A stretch of DNA of 64,000 bases from an uncultured Prevotellaceae bacterium (GTDB taxonomy: Bacteria > Bacteroidota > Bacteroidia > Bacteroidales > Bacteroidaceae). Positions 16,131-23,851 of this stretch are shown piece after piece (position 1 is the stretch's first letter; each line of letters begins with the position of its first letter). The stretch lies in the NCBI GenBank assembly GCA_900314755.1, contig OMWH01000009.1, positions 186,001 through 250,000 on the forward strand, in the 5' to 3' direction. Both the position numbers and the translations under genes were made by a program. The notes under the pieces are model-generated. The model worked only from the letters and a program-made list of their open reading frames with translations, was not told the origin of the DNA and ran no database searches.

Positions 16131-16846
16131 TTTTCAAAAGCCTCACGGTAGGCATCGGTGACACGGATAATCTCGTCACCGATATAGACACAAAGGTTAC
16201 GGTCAACCGTTCGTATCTTGTCCAATCTCACAATATACGAGCGGTTGATGCGCATAAAGGTATCTGTAGGCAGCGCATCCTCCACCGCCTTCATGGTCAT
16301 GTGGGTCGTCAGCGGCCGCAGCTCTCCCTCCACATGGAAGCGCACATAGTCTTTCATGCCCTCCACATAAAGCAGATGGTCAAAGTTCACCTGCCTGAGC
16401 TCACCGTCCACACGGATGAACATCGTCTTCTTCTGAACAGTCTCCGCACTCCCTGCATTCTCTAAGTCCTCTACCCTACACTCTAAGCTGATCAGATGCT
16501 CCGCTTTCTCAACGGCAGCGATGAACTTATTGTACCGGATAGGTTTCAGCAGGAAGTCCACCGCACTCACCTCATAGCTCTCAAAGGCATACTCCTTAAA
16601 GGCGGTCGTGAAAATCACCTTCGTACCCTCCGGCAGCATACGGGAGAGTTCCATACCATTGAGGTCAGGCATCTGGATATCCATGAAGGCGAGGCTGACA
16701 GGATGGTCTTTCAGCCATGCGAAAGCCTCTACGGAGTCAGTAAAGGAATGCTCCAGCTGCAGCTGGGGTGTCTTCTGCACAAATGACTCCAGCAACTTGA
16801 CGGCAAGGGGCTCGTCATCGACGATGATACAGGTAATAGGGTTCAT
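16109..16846 (-). CDS. LytTR-family response regulator
   Basis: A 245-residue two-domain regulator. The receiver domain has the acidic pair D10/D11 in IIVDDEP and phosphoacceptor D56 in AFMDIQMPDLNG. The C-terminal LytTR DNA-binding domain spans about 140-240 (FIRVDGELRQVNFDHLLYVEG, then FMRINRSYIVRLDKI). It overlaps the kinase gene by 4 bp and surely pairs with it. The last 22 bp are shared with mscS on the other strand. Between the domains, residues about 124-137 are encoded by a degenerate CTCTAAG-type stretch that may be another decayed short repeat. Confidence 0.93.
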   Translation of the reverse strand: MNPITCIIVDDEPLAVKLLESFVQKTPQLQLEHSFTDSVEAFAWLKDHPVSLAFMDIQMPDLNGMELSRMLPEGTKVIFTTAFKEYAFESYEVSAVDFLLKPIRYNKFIAAVEKAEHLISLECRVEDLENAGSAETVQKKTMFIRVDGELRQVNFDHLLYVEGMKDYVRFHVEGELRPLTTHMTMKAVEDALPTDTFMRINRSYIVRLDKIRTVDRNLCVYIGDEIIRVTDAYREAFENYCSGNC

Positions 16847-17895
16847 AGTTGGATGGTGACTTTTACATGATAGATATTATCGGTGAGGGACTGCTCCCAG
16901 GTATAACGGTCTTTGTAGATGAGTTCCAGACGACGCTTGGTATTCTCAACACCGATGCCTGAGCCACTGCGGTTCTGGTCATCCTTGGGGTAGTTGGTAT
17001 TCTCGCAGACGAATGTCAACAGATGGTCCTCCGCTGTGAGTGTGATGTCAATACGTGAGTCACGCCCGCTGCTCACCCCATGCTTGAAAGCATTCTCTAT
17101 CAGGGAGATAAAGAGCAGGGGGGCTATGTATAGTTGAGAGTTGAGAGATGAGAGTTGAGAGTTGACCACGGTCTTCTCATTGCAGCGCAGTGTCATCAGG
17201 TCGATATAGTTCTGCATGAATTCCACCTCCCCTTTCAGCGGCACCTTGTCATGGCGTGTCTCGTACATCGCATAGCGCAGCAGGTCACTCAACTGAGCAA
17301 TGGAGTCCTGCGCCTGGTCTGCGTCTATCTGCACAAGGCTGGAGATATTATTCAAGGTATTGAAAAGGAAGTGGGGATTCAACTGGTTCTTCAACCACTC
17401 CAGCTCTGCCTCTGTATGTTTCTGCTTCTCCTCTGCGAGCTGCCGCTTGATCTCCTTGGTTCTCACCACGTGGTGAACCAGCAGGGCGACACCCGCCAGG
17501 ACGACATAGACGAAAAGGAAGAAAGCGGTAGAGGCATAATAGCCGATGAGTGTTGCTTTCTTAAACTCCTCGTTAGGCTGCATGTCCATGATGGACTGCG
17601 GGTCGACCGTGAAATAATGCCATGCGGTACCGCACAGGAACACCGCATTGACCAGGAAGAACAGCCAGCGTCTTCCACGGTAGTAGCAGAGGGGTATCAG
17701 AATACAGAAATTCACGAAGTAGACACCTGCCGGCATGACGATAATCCGCATGGAGTAGGTCAGGGCATGATAGGTGTCCATCCAGCTATGTGTACTGAAG
17801 AACGTGGTGATGGCAGGCACCAGCATCAGCACCAGCCATGCTTCGGCTTGTATGCCTAACAGCTCAAGGTCCCGTTTCGTGATCTTTATCTTCAT
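16843..17895 (-). CDS. LytS-type sensor histidine kinase (His_kinase PF06580 class)
   Basis: The 350-residue protein has four membrane segments (about 16-34, 50-71, 78-96, 118-142), a short coiled linker, then the kinase core with H175 in LNPHFLFNTLNNI, the N-box SLIENAFKHG at 264-273, and the G-box GSGIGVENTKRRLELIY at 311-327. It phosphorylates the LytTR regulator downstream. Residues 245-255 (NSQLSSLNSQL) are encoded by an almost pure AGTTGAG heptamer array, replacing a normally variable but non-repetitive stretch just before the N-box. The frame is kept. It overlaps both neighbours by 4 bp in a three-gene operon. Confidence 0.93.
   Translation of the reverse strand: MKIKITKRDLELLGIQAEAWLVLMLVPAITTFFSTHSWMDTYHALTYSMRIIVMPAGVYFVNFCILIPLCYYRGRRWLFFLVNAVFLCGTAWHYFTVDPQSIMDMQPNEEFKKATLIGYYASTAFFLFVYVVLAGVALLVHHVVRTKEIKRQLAEEKQKHTEAELEWLKNQLNPHFLFNTLNNISSLVQIDADQAQDSIAQLSDLLRYAMYETRHDKVPLKGEVEFMQNYIDLMTLRCNEKTVVNSQLSSLNSQLYIAPLLFISLIENAFKHGVSSGRDSRIDITLTAEDHLLTFVCENTNYPKDDQNRSGSGIGVENTKRRLELIYKDRYTWEQSLTDNIYHVKVTIQL
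17132..17165. repeat. Intragenic AGTTGAG heptamer array within the kinase gene
   Basis: Plus-strand units: AGTTGAG, AGTTGAG, AGATGAG, AGTTGAG, AGTTGA. These 34 nt lie within the histidine-kinase coding sequence and resemble the intergenic array at 42124-42186. Confidence 0.85.
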
Positions 17896-18524
17896 TCCAT
17901 ACGAGTCATTTTGATGACCATCATCGTCACGTCATCAGTCTGTGGCTCTGAGCCCCGATAGTTCTCTATGGTCTCTGCCATCTTGGCGAGTAGTTTCTCT
18001 GTGCCGCACCCTGTACGCATCAGACTCTCAAGTCGTGTCAGCATACGCTTCTGTCCATACGCCTCCTTTTTGTTGTTCATAGTCTCGTAGAGACCGTCGT
18101 TATAAAGGAACAATTTGGTAACGGGCTGACTGCCTCCTGCCTCGGGATAGGCGAAAGGAGCGAAAAGACTGTCTTTCTCCGCATAGAAACCAGGAGTCAT
18201 GGCAACGGTGCTACCCACTATATAGCGGTTCCGTGAGACAAGACGCGTCACGATACTATAGAAATTGTCTGGCTCGTTGATGTTTGCCAACACGTCGCCC
18301 ATCGCATTCTGCACAGCCGTCTCCACCGTCGTCTTCAAGTTTACGACACGCTGCACCTCCCGAAGGTTGTTGACTGCCTTTTTCTCTGTCTGCTCCCTGA
18401 CAGTATGACGAGTATACACGTATTGTGCTATATTGAGCAACTGCGACAGAAGGGCAGCGGCAACAATTAGCACAATACCTTTTTTTGATTTGCCAATAAA
18501 GGCTTTGATATTTTCTTTATTCAT
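17892..18524 (-). CDS. SpoIIE/PP2C-type phosphatase remnant: sensor fused to C-terminal tail (internal deletion?)
   Basis: Start at the ATG at 18524 (MNKENIKAFIGKSKKGIV), because the longer frame starts in the promoter. The 210-residue product has one membrane helix (about 15-33), a periplasmic-type segment ending near SLFAPFAYPEAGG, then without transition the last part of an RsbU/SpoIIE phosphatase: LFLYNDGLYETMNNKKEAYG and EPQTDDVTMMVIKM. The HAMP domain and the N-terminal metal-binding aspartates of the PP2C fold are missing. I infer an in-frame deletion of several hundred codons. It probably has no phosphatase activity, yet it leads the operon with the two-component system. Confidence 0.7.
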   Translation of the reverse strand: MNKENIKAFIGKSKKGIVLIVAAALLSQLLNIAQYVYTRHTVREQTEKKAVNNLREVQRVVNLKTTVETAVQNAMGDVLANINEPDNFYSIVTRLVSRNRYIVGSTVAMTPGFYAEKDSLFAPFAYPEAGGSQPVTKLFLYNDGLYETMNNKKEAYGQKRMLTRLESLMRTGCGTEKLLAKMAETIENYRGSEPQTDDVTMMVIKMTRME

Positions 18525-18545
18525 CCTATAAAGCACATTTGCGTA

Positions 18546-18553
18546 CAAAATTA
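18546..18553 (-). promoter_or_regulatory. -7 box for the phosphatase-like/kinase/regulator operon
   Basis: Minus strand reads TAATTTTG (TAnnTTTG), 21 bp upstream of the ATG at 18524. Confidence 0.55.
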
Positions 18554-18607
18554 GTTCATTTCAGTAAAATATCAAAGAAAAAAGGACAAAATCTCAAGAA
18601 CCCATCA

Positions 18608-18647
18608 CTTCAATCCTTCAATTCTTCAATTCTTCAACTCTTCAATC
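18608..18647. repeat. CTTCAATT-type octamer array, five units
   Basis: Plus-strand units: CTTCAATC, CTTCAATT, CTTCAATT, CTTCAACT, CTTCAATC. The array ends one base before the stop codon of the TonB-type receptor gene. The same octamers occur inside the GH94 gene at 56736-56767. Confidence 0.85.
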
Positions 18648-18648
18648 C

Positions 18649-20889
18649 TTACTGCTGTCCCATCTGGGCATTATTGATGCTCTCACTCTGTGACTGGTGC
18701 TCGATGTAGTCGTTCTCCACACGGCTCTGGTGCTGACGGAACTGCTTCTTGGTATTTCCGAAGTTGTAGGCGATGCTGACCGTGAAGCCCTGCATCGGTA
18801 CCTTGATCTGCATGTGGTTGGTGAAGTCCTTGCCGCGGCTGTAGGTCTCGATATTCAGTTTACCACCGTTACCCAGTCCCGTCATTGCCGACAAGGTGAG
18901 TGTCAGTTTGTCGTTGAGGAAGGTCTTCGAGAGGTTGGCGGTCAGGATGTTGAAGCCCGTGCTCCATCCCTGCAGGGTATACCGCTTGGTGGAGGTGATG
19001 AGGTAGGCACCGAGTTTGATATCAGCAGGCAGTGTCTGCTGGAGTCCCACCATCGCATTGGCATGCCATCCGTTATTCTTCAGGTCGAGTGCCTTGGAAC
19101 GCATGTCGCTATAGTCGACACCACCGTTAAGGAACAGGCGGGTATTCTTATGCAGCATCCACTGGACATAGACATTCAGACTGCTGACATGGTTCTTTCC
19201 CGTATTGTCGTAAGTCGTGTTCAGCAGGTTTGCATCGTCGTAGAACGAATACTGCTCGATGGCATTATCAGTAAAGCTGTGACGCAGGTTGACGTTCAGC
19301 ATCAGTTTCGAGGTAAAGGTATTGAACACCAGACCCACACTATGCGTCTTCTCGGTATCCAAGTCGGGATTACCATAGGTGAGTGCCGTGGGGTTCGAGC
19401 GGTCCACATAGGGGTTCAGGTAACTGATACCAGGACGTGAGATACGCATGTTATAGGTCAGTCCGAGGTTGGTGGCAGGAGCGAAACTGTACGAAAGACT
19501 TGCCGAGGGCACCAGGTTGCCGTAATTCGTCGTGAAGTCATCACCGTTACCAAGGTGGTAGTTCACACGCTGCCATGTCTGCTCATAGCGGAGTCCTGCC
19601 TTCCCACTCCATTTCCCAAACTTGCTGACAAACTCCGCATAGCCGGCAAGGATGCTGTTCTTATAGTCATACTCCGAGCTGAGGTCCTCGCTATAGACAT
19701 CGGCAAGATAGTATTTCGCATCAGAGGTCGCCTTACGATGACTGAACTTGAGACCGGCATTCAGCGTCGTGCTCTTACTCAACGGGGTGGTATAGTCGGC
19801 TTGGAAGATATGGTCGGTGGTACGCTCCTTATTATCAGAGAAGCGGTCGGTGAGGTTCAGCCATGTCGTCTGTGCGCTGGTAAGGTCAAACTTATTGTCC
19901 ATCTCATTATTCGTGGGGGCATACGTCAACTGGTAGGTCAGCGCCAGACTGCTGGTACGCTCCTTGTTGAGGAACCGCTGGTAGTCGATGCTGCCGTTGA
20001 AGGAGGTACGTCCCATCTTCATATCGGTAGTGGTACCATAGGAATAGCCGTTGCCATACAGTCCGCCACCCATATTGGTGGTGCTATAGCCGTGGTTCTT
20101 CACACGGAAGGAAGTGATACCCGCCGTCAGACCTAAGGTGCTCATCGAGTCTACATCATAGCTCAGCGAGAGGTTACCCATGGTGAACGGTGTCTTGGGC
20201 TTGGAAGACGACTCAGTGACAATCTTCGATGCCATGGCTCCCAACTGCTCTTGCTCCATCGTCGTGGTCGTCGCACCGGGATTAGAGTGGTTGAACATCA
20301 CATTGGCACTGTAGGTCAGTTTCCCTTGCTGTCCACTGACGAAAGCACTACCACCCCAGCTCTTGTTACCTGCCTGTGCACGGACATTACCGTTATAGCC
20401 GTCCATCGTACCACCCATCGTGGCAGCCATCTCCTTATTCATAATGATGTTCAGCACGCCGGCACCACCCTCCGCATCATATTTCGCACCGGGGTTGGTG
20501 ACCACCTCGATACTCTTCACCATCGAGGCAGGCATCGCCTTGAATACCTGACTGGGGGCTGACGACATCATCATGTTAGGTTTGCCGTCCACATAGACCT
20601 TGAAGGAACTAGAGCCGTTGACGGTGATATTATCCTCACCGTCCACCGTCACCATAGGCACCTTACGCAACATGTCCAGTACGGTGGAAGCCTTGGCATC
20701 GGCATCGTTCTTCACGTCATAGCTGATCTTGTCGACATCTGCCTTGACATTACGGCGCATACGGGTCACGGTAACACCGTCCAGGTCCTTTGACCAGGTA
20801 ACACTGTCGTTCACATGGGTGTTGTTTTCCTGAGCCATCACCAGTGTGGCGACAAGACTCATCATGAGGGTGATAACTGTTTTCTTCAT
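18649..20889 (-). CDS. TonB-dependent receptor-like outer-membrane beta-barrel protein
   Basis: Start at the ATG at 20889, which opens a signal peptide (MKKTVITLMMSLVATLVMAQ); the longer frame includes the promoter. The 746-residue product has a plug-like domain (VLDMLRKVPMVTVDGEDNITVNGSSSFKVYVDGKP, then SIEVVTNPGAKYDAEGGAGVLNI), followed by a long beta-barrel of the OMP_b-brl_3 (PF14905) kind ending in an aromatic-rich strand near IAYNFGNTKKQF. There is no SusD neighbour and no N-terminal CarboxypepD_reg-like domain, so it is not a SusC-type glycan importer. Substrate unknown. It has its own promoter with a matching -33 element. Confidence 0.87.
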   Translation of the reverse strand: MKKTVITLMMSLVATLVMAQENNTHVNDSVTWSKDLDGVTVTRMRRNVKADVDKISYDVKNDADAKASTVLDMLRKVPMVTVDGEDNITVNGSSSFKVYVDGKPNMMMSSAPSQVFKAMPASMVKSIEVVTNPGAKYDAEGGAGVLNIIMNKEMAATMGGTMDGYNGNVRAQAGNKSWGGSAFVSGQQGKLTYSANVMFNHSNPGATTTTMEQEQLGAMASKIVTESSSKPKTPFTMGNLSLSYDVDSMSTLGLTAGITSFRVKNHGYSTTNMGGGLYGNGYSYGTTTDMKMGRTSFNGSIDYQRFLNKERTSSLALTYQLTYAPTNNEMDNKFDLTSAQTTWLNLTDRFSDNKERTTDHIFQADYTTPLSKSTTLNAGLKFSHRKATSDAKYYLADVYSEDLSSEYDYKNSILAGYAEFVSKFGKWSGKAGLRYEQTWQRVNYHLGNGDDFTTNYGNLVPSASLSYSFAPATNLGLTYNMRISRPGISYLNPYVDRSNPTALTYGNPDLDTEKTHSVGLVFNTFTSKLMLNVNLRHSFTDNAIEQYSFYDDANLLNTTYDNTGKNHVSSLNVYVQWMLHKNTRLFLNGGVDYSDMRSKALDLKNNGWHANAMVGLQQTLPADIKLGAYLITSTKRYTLQGWSTGFNILTANLSKTFLNDKLTLTLSAMTGLGNGGKLNIETYSRGKDFTNHMQIKVPMQGFTVSIAYNFGNTKKQFRQHQSRVENDYIEHQSQSESINNAQMGQQ

Positions 20890-20920
20890 ATCGTTTCTTG
20901 CGTTTTGTTTTTTTCTGATG

Positions 20921-20952
20921 CAAAGGTAAACACAAACCGCAAGGTAGCCAAA
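20921..20952 (-). promoter_or_regulatory. Complete Bacteroidetes promoter (TTTG-N20-TACCTTTG)
   Basis: On the minus strand TTTG (20952-20949) is followed after 20 bp by TACCTTTG (20928-20921), the full -33/-7 consensus. It lies 31 bp upstream of the receptor ATG. Confidence 0.75.
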
Positions 20953-21000
20953 TCTCTTTCGACGAAACACCCCCCGTCTTTCGACGAAATAAGTCGCAGA

Positions 21001-21666
21001 CTACCGATAGATGAAGAAATGCCCTCCGTCGCTATGGGCATATTTCTGTAATAGCGCCTGGATAAAGCGGGCATTTCCTGCCACTCGCTCTTCCTGACCG
21101 TCATAACCATTGATGAGCACGACCAGATGGCGTGTCTCGATAGTAATTTTCGTACGCTCATGGTCACTGGTGGGTGTGCCTACCCCACCCTCGGCATCAC
21201 GATAGACGGGCAGTCCGTGGATATTAATCATCCCCCTGCCGATACCCTCGTAAGGTTCACCTTCCCTGCCGACACCTAATGTCAGGGTGTCACCCACAAA
21301 CTTGTCGGCATCAAAACCGCCGATGCTGTAGCCATAGGCGATAGAGGCAAGGTTGATGAGATCTACCAGCGTGTCTATCTGGTACAGTTCCTTTCCTTGC
21401 AGCATCCTTCTGATCAGCGCCTCCGACGCAGGGCGATAACGTGAGGGGTCCTTGCCACATGCCTTATAGACCCTACGGGTGGCAGCGATACCACTTAACT
21501 CTTTCAGTGACTCGGTAGTCAGTTCCTGCCGATAGCGTTCCCCCATCTCATGAATCTCCTGCCACAACGCCTCCGAGTAGGCGGTATTCACCACCTCAGC
21601 CTCCACACAAGCCCCTACAAACCCGGGGCATACCGTCTCTATCTCATTCGATACTATTACTTTCAT
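21001..21666 (-). CDS. B3/B4 tRNA-binding domain protein
   Basis: Start at the ATG at 21666 (MKVIVSNEIETVCPGF). The 221-residue protein matches the stand-alone B3/4 domain found in phenylalanyl-tRNA synthetase beta chains and in a family of small editing-like proteins: ATRRVYKACGKDPSRYRPASEAL, TLVDLINLASIAYGYSIGGFDAD and the C-terminal RHLVVLINGYD. Such free-standing proteins may deacylate or recognise mischarged tRNA or amino acids, but the function is not established. It is a single gene with its own -7 box, divergent from the repeat-filled gap that follows. Confidence 0.85.
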   Translation of the reverse strand: MKVIVSNEIETVCPGFVGACVEAEVVNTAYSEALWQEIHEMGERYRQELTTESLKELSGIAATRRVYKACGKDPSRYRPASEALIRRMLQGKELYQIDTLVDLINLASIAYGYSIGGFDADKFVGDTLTLGVGREGEPYEGIGRGMINIHGLPVYRDAEGGVGTPTSDHERTKITIETRHLVVLINGYDGQEERVAGNARFIQALLQKYAHSDGGHFFIYR

Positions 21667-21687
21667 CTTTTCCAACGAATTACCCTG

Positions 21688-21695
21688 CAAAGTTA
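21688..21695 (-). promoter_or_regulatory. -7 box for the B3/4 gene
   Basis: Minus strand reads TAACTTTG, 21 bp upstream of the ATG at 21666. Confidence 0.6.
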
Positions 21696-21783
21696 ATCAA
21701 TTTTCTTCTTTTCTTTTGTGGTTTCAAAAAGATTTGCTAATTATGCAGTAGATAATTAAATTTAAAGCAATGTCTGAAGAAAA

Positions 21784-22114
21784 ATAACATTTGGGGTGAG
21801 AAGCATGTTATATGTATGTTACATGTATGTTATATGTTCAGCAAACATATAACATGCTTTAAAGCCTCTGGTTATCGGGGGTTGCGCCCTGTCATATTAT
21901 ATGGTTATATGTTTTTGCGAAATTCTTTTTTTATTCAACACAAAGGTACAGAGATACAGAGTTTTTATTATTTCTCTGTGTCTCTGTATCTCTGCTGTGT
22001 TTACCAATAATCCCTAAGCCCCTTGGGGATAGTTCCTTTACCCCTAAAAGATGCCTTGCATGACCCATAGGAGATATCGGAATACCCCCATAACTGATAT
22101 CGGAACGAGGGATA
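21784..22114. repeat. Dispersed long intergenic repeat, copy 1 (331 bp)
   Basis: Nearly identical to 57738-58124 in the same orientation. From left to right it holds three 11-bp units ATGTTATATGT (21805-21837), a facing inverted arm ACATATAACATGCTT, the segment GCCTCTGGTTATCGGGGGTT, an inverted repeat around CAGAGATACAGAG and CTCTGTATCTCTG, and the right end ACTGATATCGGAACGAGGGATA. Short reading frames in it shift between copies, so it is not coding. The rest of the 21696-22147 gap is AT-rich with no other feature. Confidence 0.9.
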
Positions 22115-22147
22115 AACTATATCCTTATCAAATAGCAGGAGCGATTC

Positions 22148-23047
22148 CTATACCAGATGCTCTATCAGGTCGGCGCGCTCACCAGGCAGCATGTCGATGA
22201 CAGGAATCTCAATCATCGTGTAGCAACCTGGTTGCTGACGCATGGAGGCACGAGCCACATTGACCAGTACCTGAGCCGTCAGAGCGGGGTTGTTGATACT
22301 CATATTGAACTCGAGACGCTGGTTCTGCGTCTTACCACTCACGCCCTTGCGGACCAAGTTGACACCATGACCCATATCCTTCACGGCATCCACCGACTCC
22401 ACGGCGAAGACATGCGTCTCGTCATTAGCGAAATAGGGGTCAGCCTTGATATCCTTCGTCACCTGCTCCAAGGTGTAACCATCCTCCAGCTCGACATATA
22501 CCATACGGCGATGGATGCCCTCACCGAGGGGGATAGTCATTGACAGCGCATTCTTCACACCAGCCTTCGAACGGACGCAGACAGAGTGTCCCATCGACAT
22601 ACCGGGACCGAAGTTCGTGTAGCTCAAGCCCTTAGGAGCCAGACTCTGCATCAGTGTGCGGACGATAGAGTCGGAACCCGGGTCCCAACCAGCGGCAATC
22701 ACACTGACGGTATTCGTCTGCTTGTTAATCTCCATCAGGCGCTCACGATAGCCACGGATATTGGTGTGGATATCGAAAGAGTCAACGGTATTGATACCCA
22801 ATGGGAGGATCTGCTTGGCATACTCCTCACAAGAGCGGGTAGGTGTGGCAAGGATGGCAACATCGACATCCTTCAGTTCCTTGATATCCTTCACAACCTC
22901 ATAGGGAGCCAGCTCAGCGGGTTTGTCAGCAGCTCCGCTTCTGCGTACTACTCCTGCAATCTCAAAATCGGCGGAAGCCTCCAAGGCCTCAATGGTAAAC
23001 TTGCCGATATTGCCGTATCCAACGACGGCGGCGCGAATCTTTTTCAT
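22148..23047 (-). CDS. ddh: meso-Diaminopimelate D-dehydrogenase
   Basis: A 299-residue NADP-dependent oxidoreductase. It starts MKKIRAAVVGYGNIGKF with the Rossmann motif GYGNIG, carries the segment ATPTRSCEEYAKQILPLGINTVDSFDIH, and the substrate-binding stretch AAGWDPGSDSIVRTLMQSLAPKG followed by NFGPGMSMGHSV, all typical of Ddh. It makes meso-DAP in one step from tetrahydrodipicolinate and ammonia, a shortcut for lysine and peptidoglycan synthesis. It is monocistronic, with a TAATTTTG box 43 bp upstream of the ATG. The long repeat lies just downstream. Confidence 0.94.
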   Translation of the reverse strand: MKKIRAAVVGYGNIGKFTIEALEASADFEIAGVVRRSGAADKPAELAPYEVVKDIKELKDVDVAILATPTRSCEEYAKQILPLGINTVDSFDIHTNIRGYRERLMEINKQTNTVSVIAAGWDPGSDSIVRTLMQSLAPKGLSYTNFGPGMSMGHSVCVRSKAGVKNALSMTIPLGEGIHRRMVYVELEDGYTLEQVTKDIKADPYFANDETHVFAVESVDAVKDMGHGVNLVRKGVSGKTQNQRLEFNMSINNPALTAQVLVNVARASMRQQPGCYTMIEIPVIDMLPGERADLIEHLV

Positions 23048-23089
23048 TTTTTCTATTGTATTTAGTTGTTTTTATGCTCTAATCGGTTG

Positions 23090-23097
23090 CAAAATTA
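23090..23097 (-). promoter_or_regulatory. -7 box for ddh
   Basis: Minus strand reads TAATTTTG, 43 bp upstream of the ddh ATG. Confidence 0.5.
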
Positions 23098-23220
23098 CAC
23101 TTTTTCAACGAAAAACATAACGAAAAGCAAGAATATTTTCTAAAAAAGTGACCTTTTGCTATAATTCGTCTCTATTTGAAGGCTCCATACAATAAATCGC
23201 CAGCGAAAAGCGTTTATATG

Positions 23221-23236
23221 ATTGTATTAATACAAT
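23221..23236. promoter_or_regulatory. Perfect 16-bp palindrome ahead of ruvA
   Basis: ATTGTATTAATACAAT is its own reverse complement and ends 9 bp before the ruvA ATG, followed by the short palindrome ACGTACGT. Position and symmetry suggest an operator for a dimeric repressor, but no cognate regulator can be named. Confidence 0.45.
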
Positions 23237-23245
23237 AACGTACGT

Positions 23246-23848
23246 ATGATAAATTACATTAAGGGTGAGTTGACAGAACTGACCCCAGCATTGGCAACCG
23301 TTGAAGCGGCTGGTGTGGGATATGCGTTGAATATCTCACTGAACACCTATAGTGCCATCCAAGGAAAGAAGGAGGTGAAGCTCTATGCCTATGAGTCAAT
23401 CCGCGAGGATGCCTACGTGCTTTACGGTTTTGTGAACAAGAAAGAGCGTGAGATGTTCGAACTGCTGATCACCGTCAGCGGCGTAGGTCCCAACACGGCA
23501 CGCATGATGCTCTCGTCGATGAGTGTGCAGGAGCTGTGCACCGCCATCTCGACGGGTAATGAGCGTATCGTGAAGGGCATCAAGGGCATTGGCAAGATGA
23601 CTGCCCAGCGCATCATCGTCGACCTTCGCGACAAGATTGTCGCACTGGGTATCGCCGACGAGATACCGGCAGGCGGCACGATGGCGGCACCCGTCAACAA
23701 TGCCGTCAAGGACGAGGCTGTCGCCGCCCTCACGATGCTGGGATTCTCCCCTGCCCCCACCCAGAAGGTGGTGGTCGCCATTCTGAAAGAGCAGCCTGAC
23801 GCACCCGTCGAGCAGGTTGTCAAACTCGCCCTCAAACAAATCAAGTAA
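23246..23848 (+). CDS. ruvA: Holliday junction ATP-dependent DNA helicase subunit RuvA
   Basis: The 200-residue protein has the RuvA OB-fold start [14 protein letters not shown], then domain II with two helix-hairpin-helix motifs ([14 protein letters not shown] near 80 and [19 protein letters not shown] near 115), and a C-terminal domain III ([19 protein letters not shown]). It binds Holliday junctions and loads RuvB for branch migration. ruvB is not in this window. sprA begins three bases after the ruvA stop, so sprA is probably read from the ruvA promoter. Confidence 0.96.
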   Translation: MINYIKGELTELTPALATVEAAGVGYALNISLNTYSAIQGKKEVKLYAYESIREDAYVLYGFVNKKEREMFELLITVSGVGPNTARMMLSSMSVQELCTAISTGNERIVKGIKGIGKMTAQRIIVDLRDKIVALGIADEIPAGGTMAAPVNNAVKDEAVAALTMLGFSPAPTQKVVVAILKEQPDAPVEQVVKLALKQIK

Positions 23849-23851
23849 GTT

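Noticed and set aside
16441..16490. Heptamer array within the response-regulator gene
   Set aside because: CTCTAAG occurs twice but the units between are too diverged to call a tandem array; kept only as a remark.
18649..20889. SusC-type glycan importer
   Set aside because: No N-terminal CarboxypepD_reg-like domain and no SusD neighbour; the barrel resembles the PF14905 type instead.
21816..22010. Small protein gene shared with 57750-58019
   Set aside because: The two frames share an N-terminal half only because the DNA repeat is shared; they shift frame relative to each other after a one-base difference, and the sequence is full of inverted repeats.
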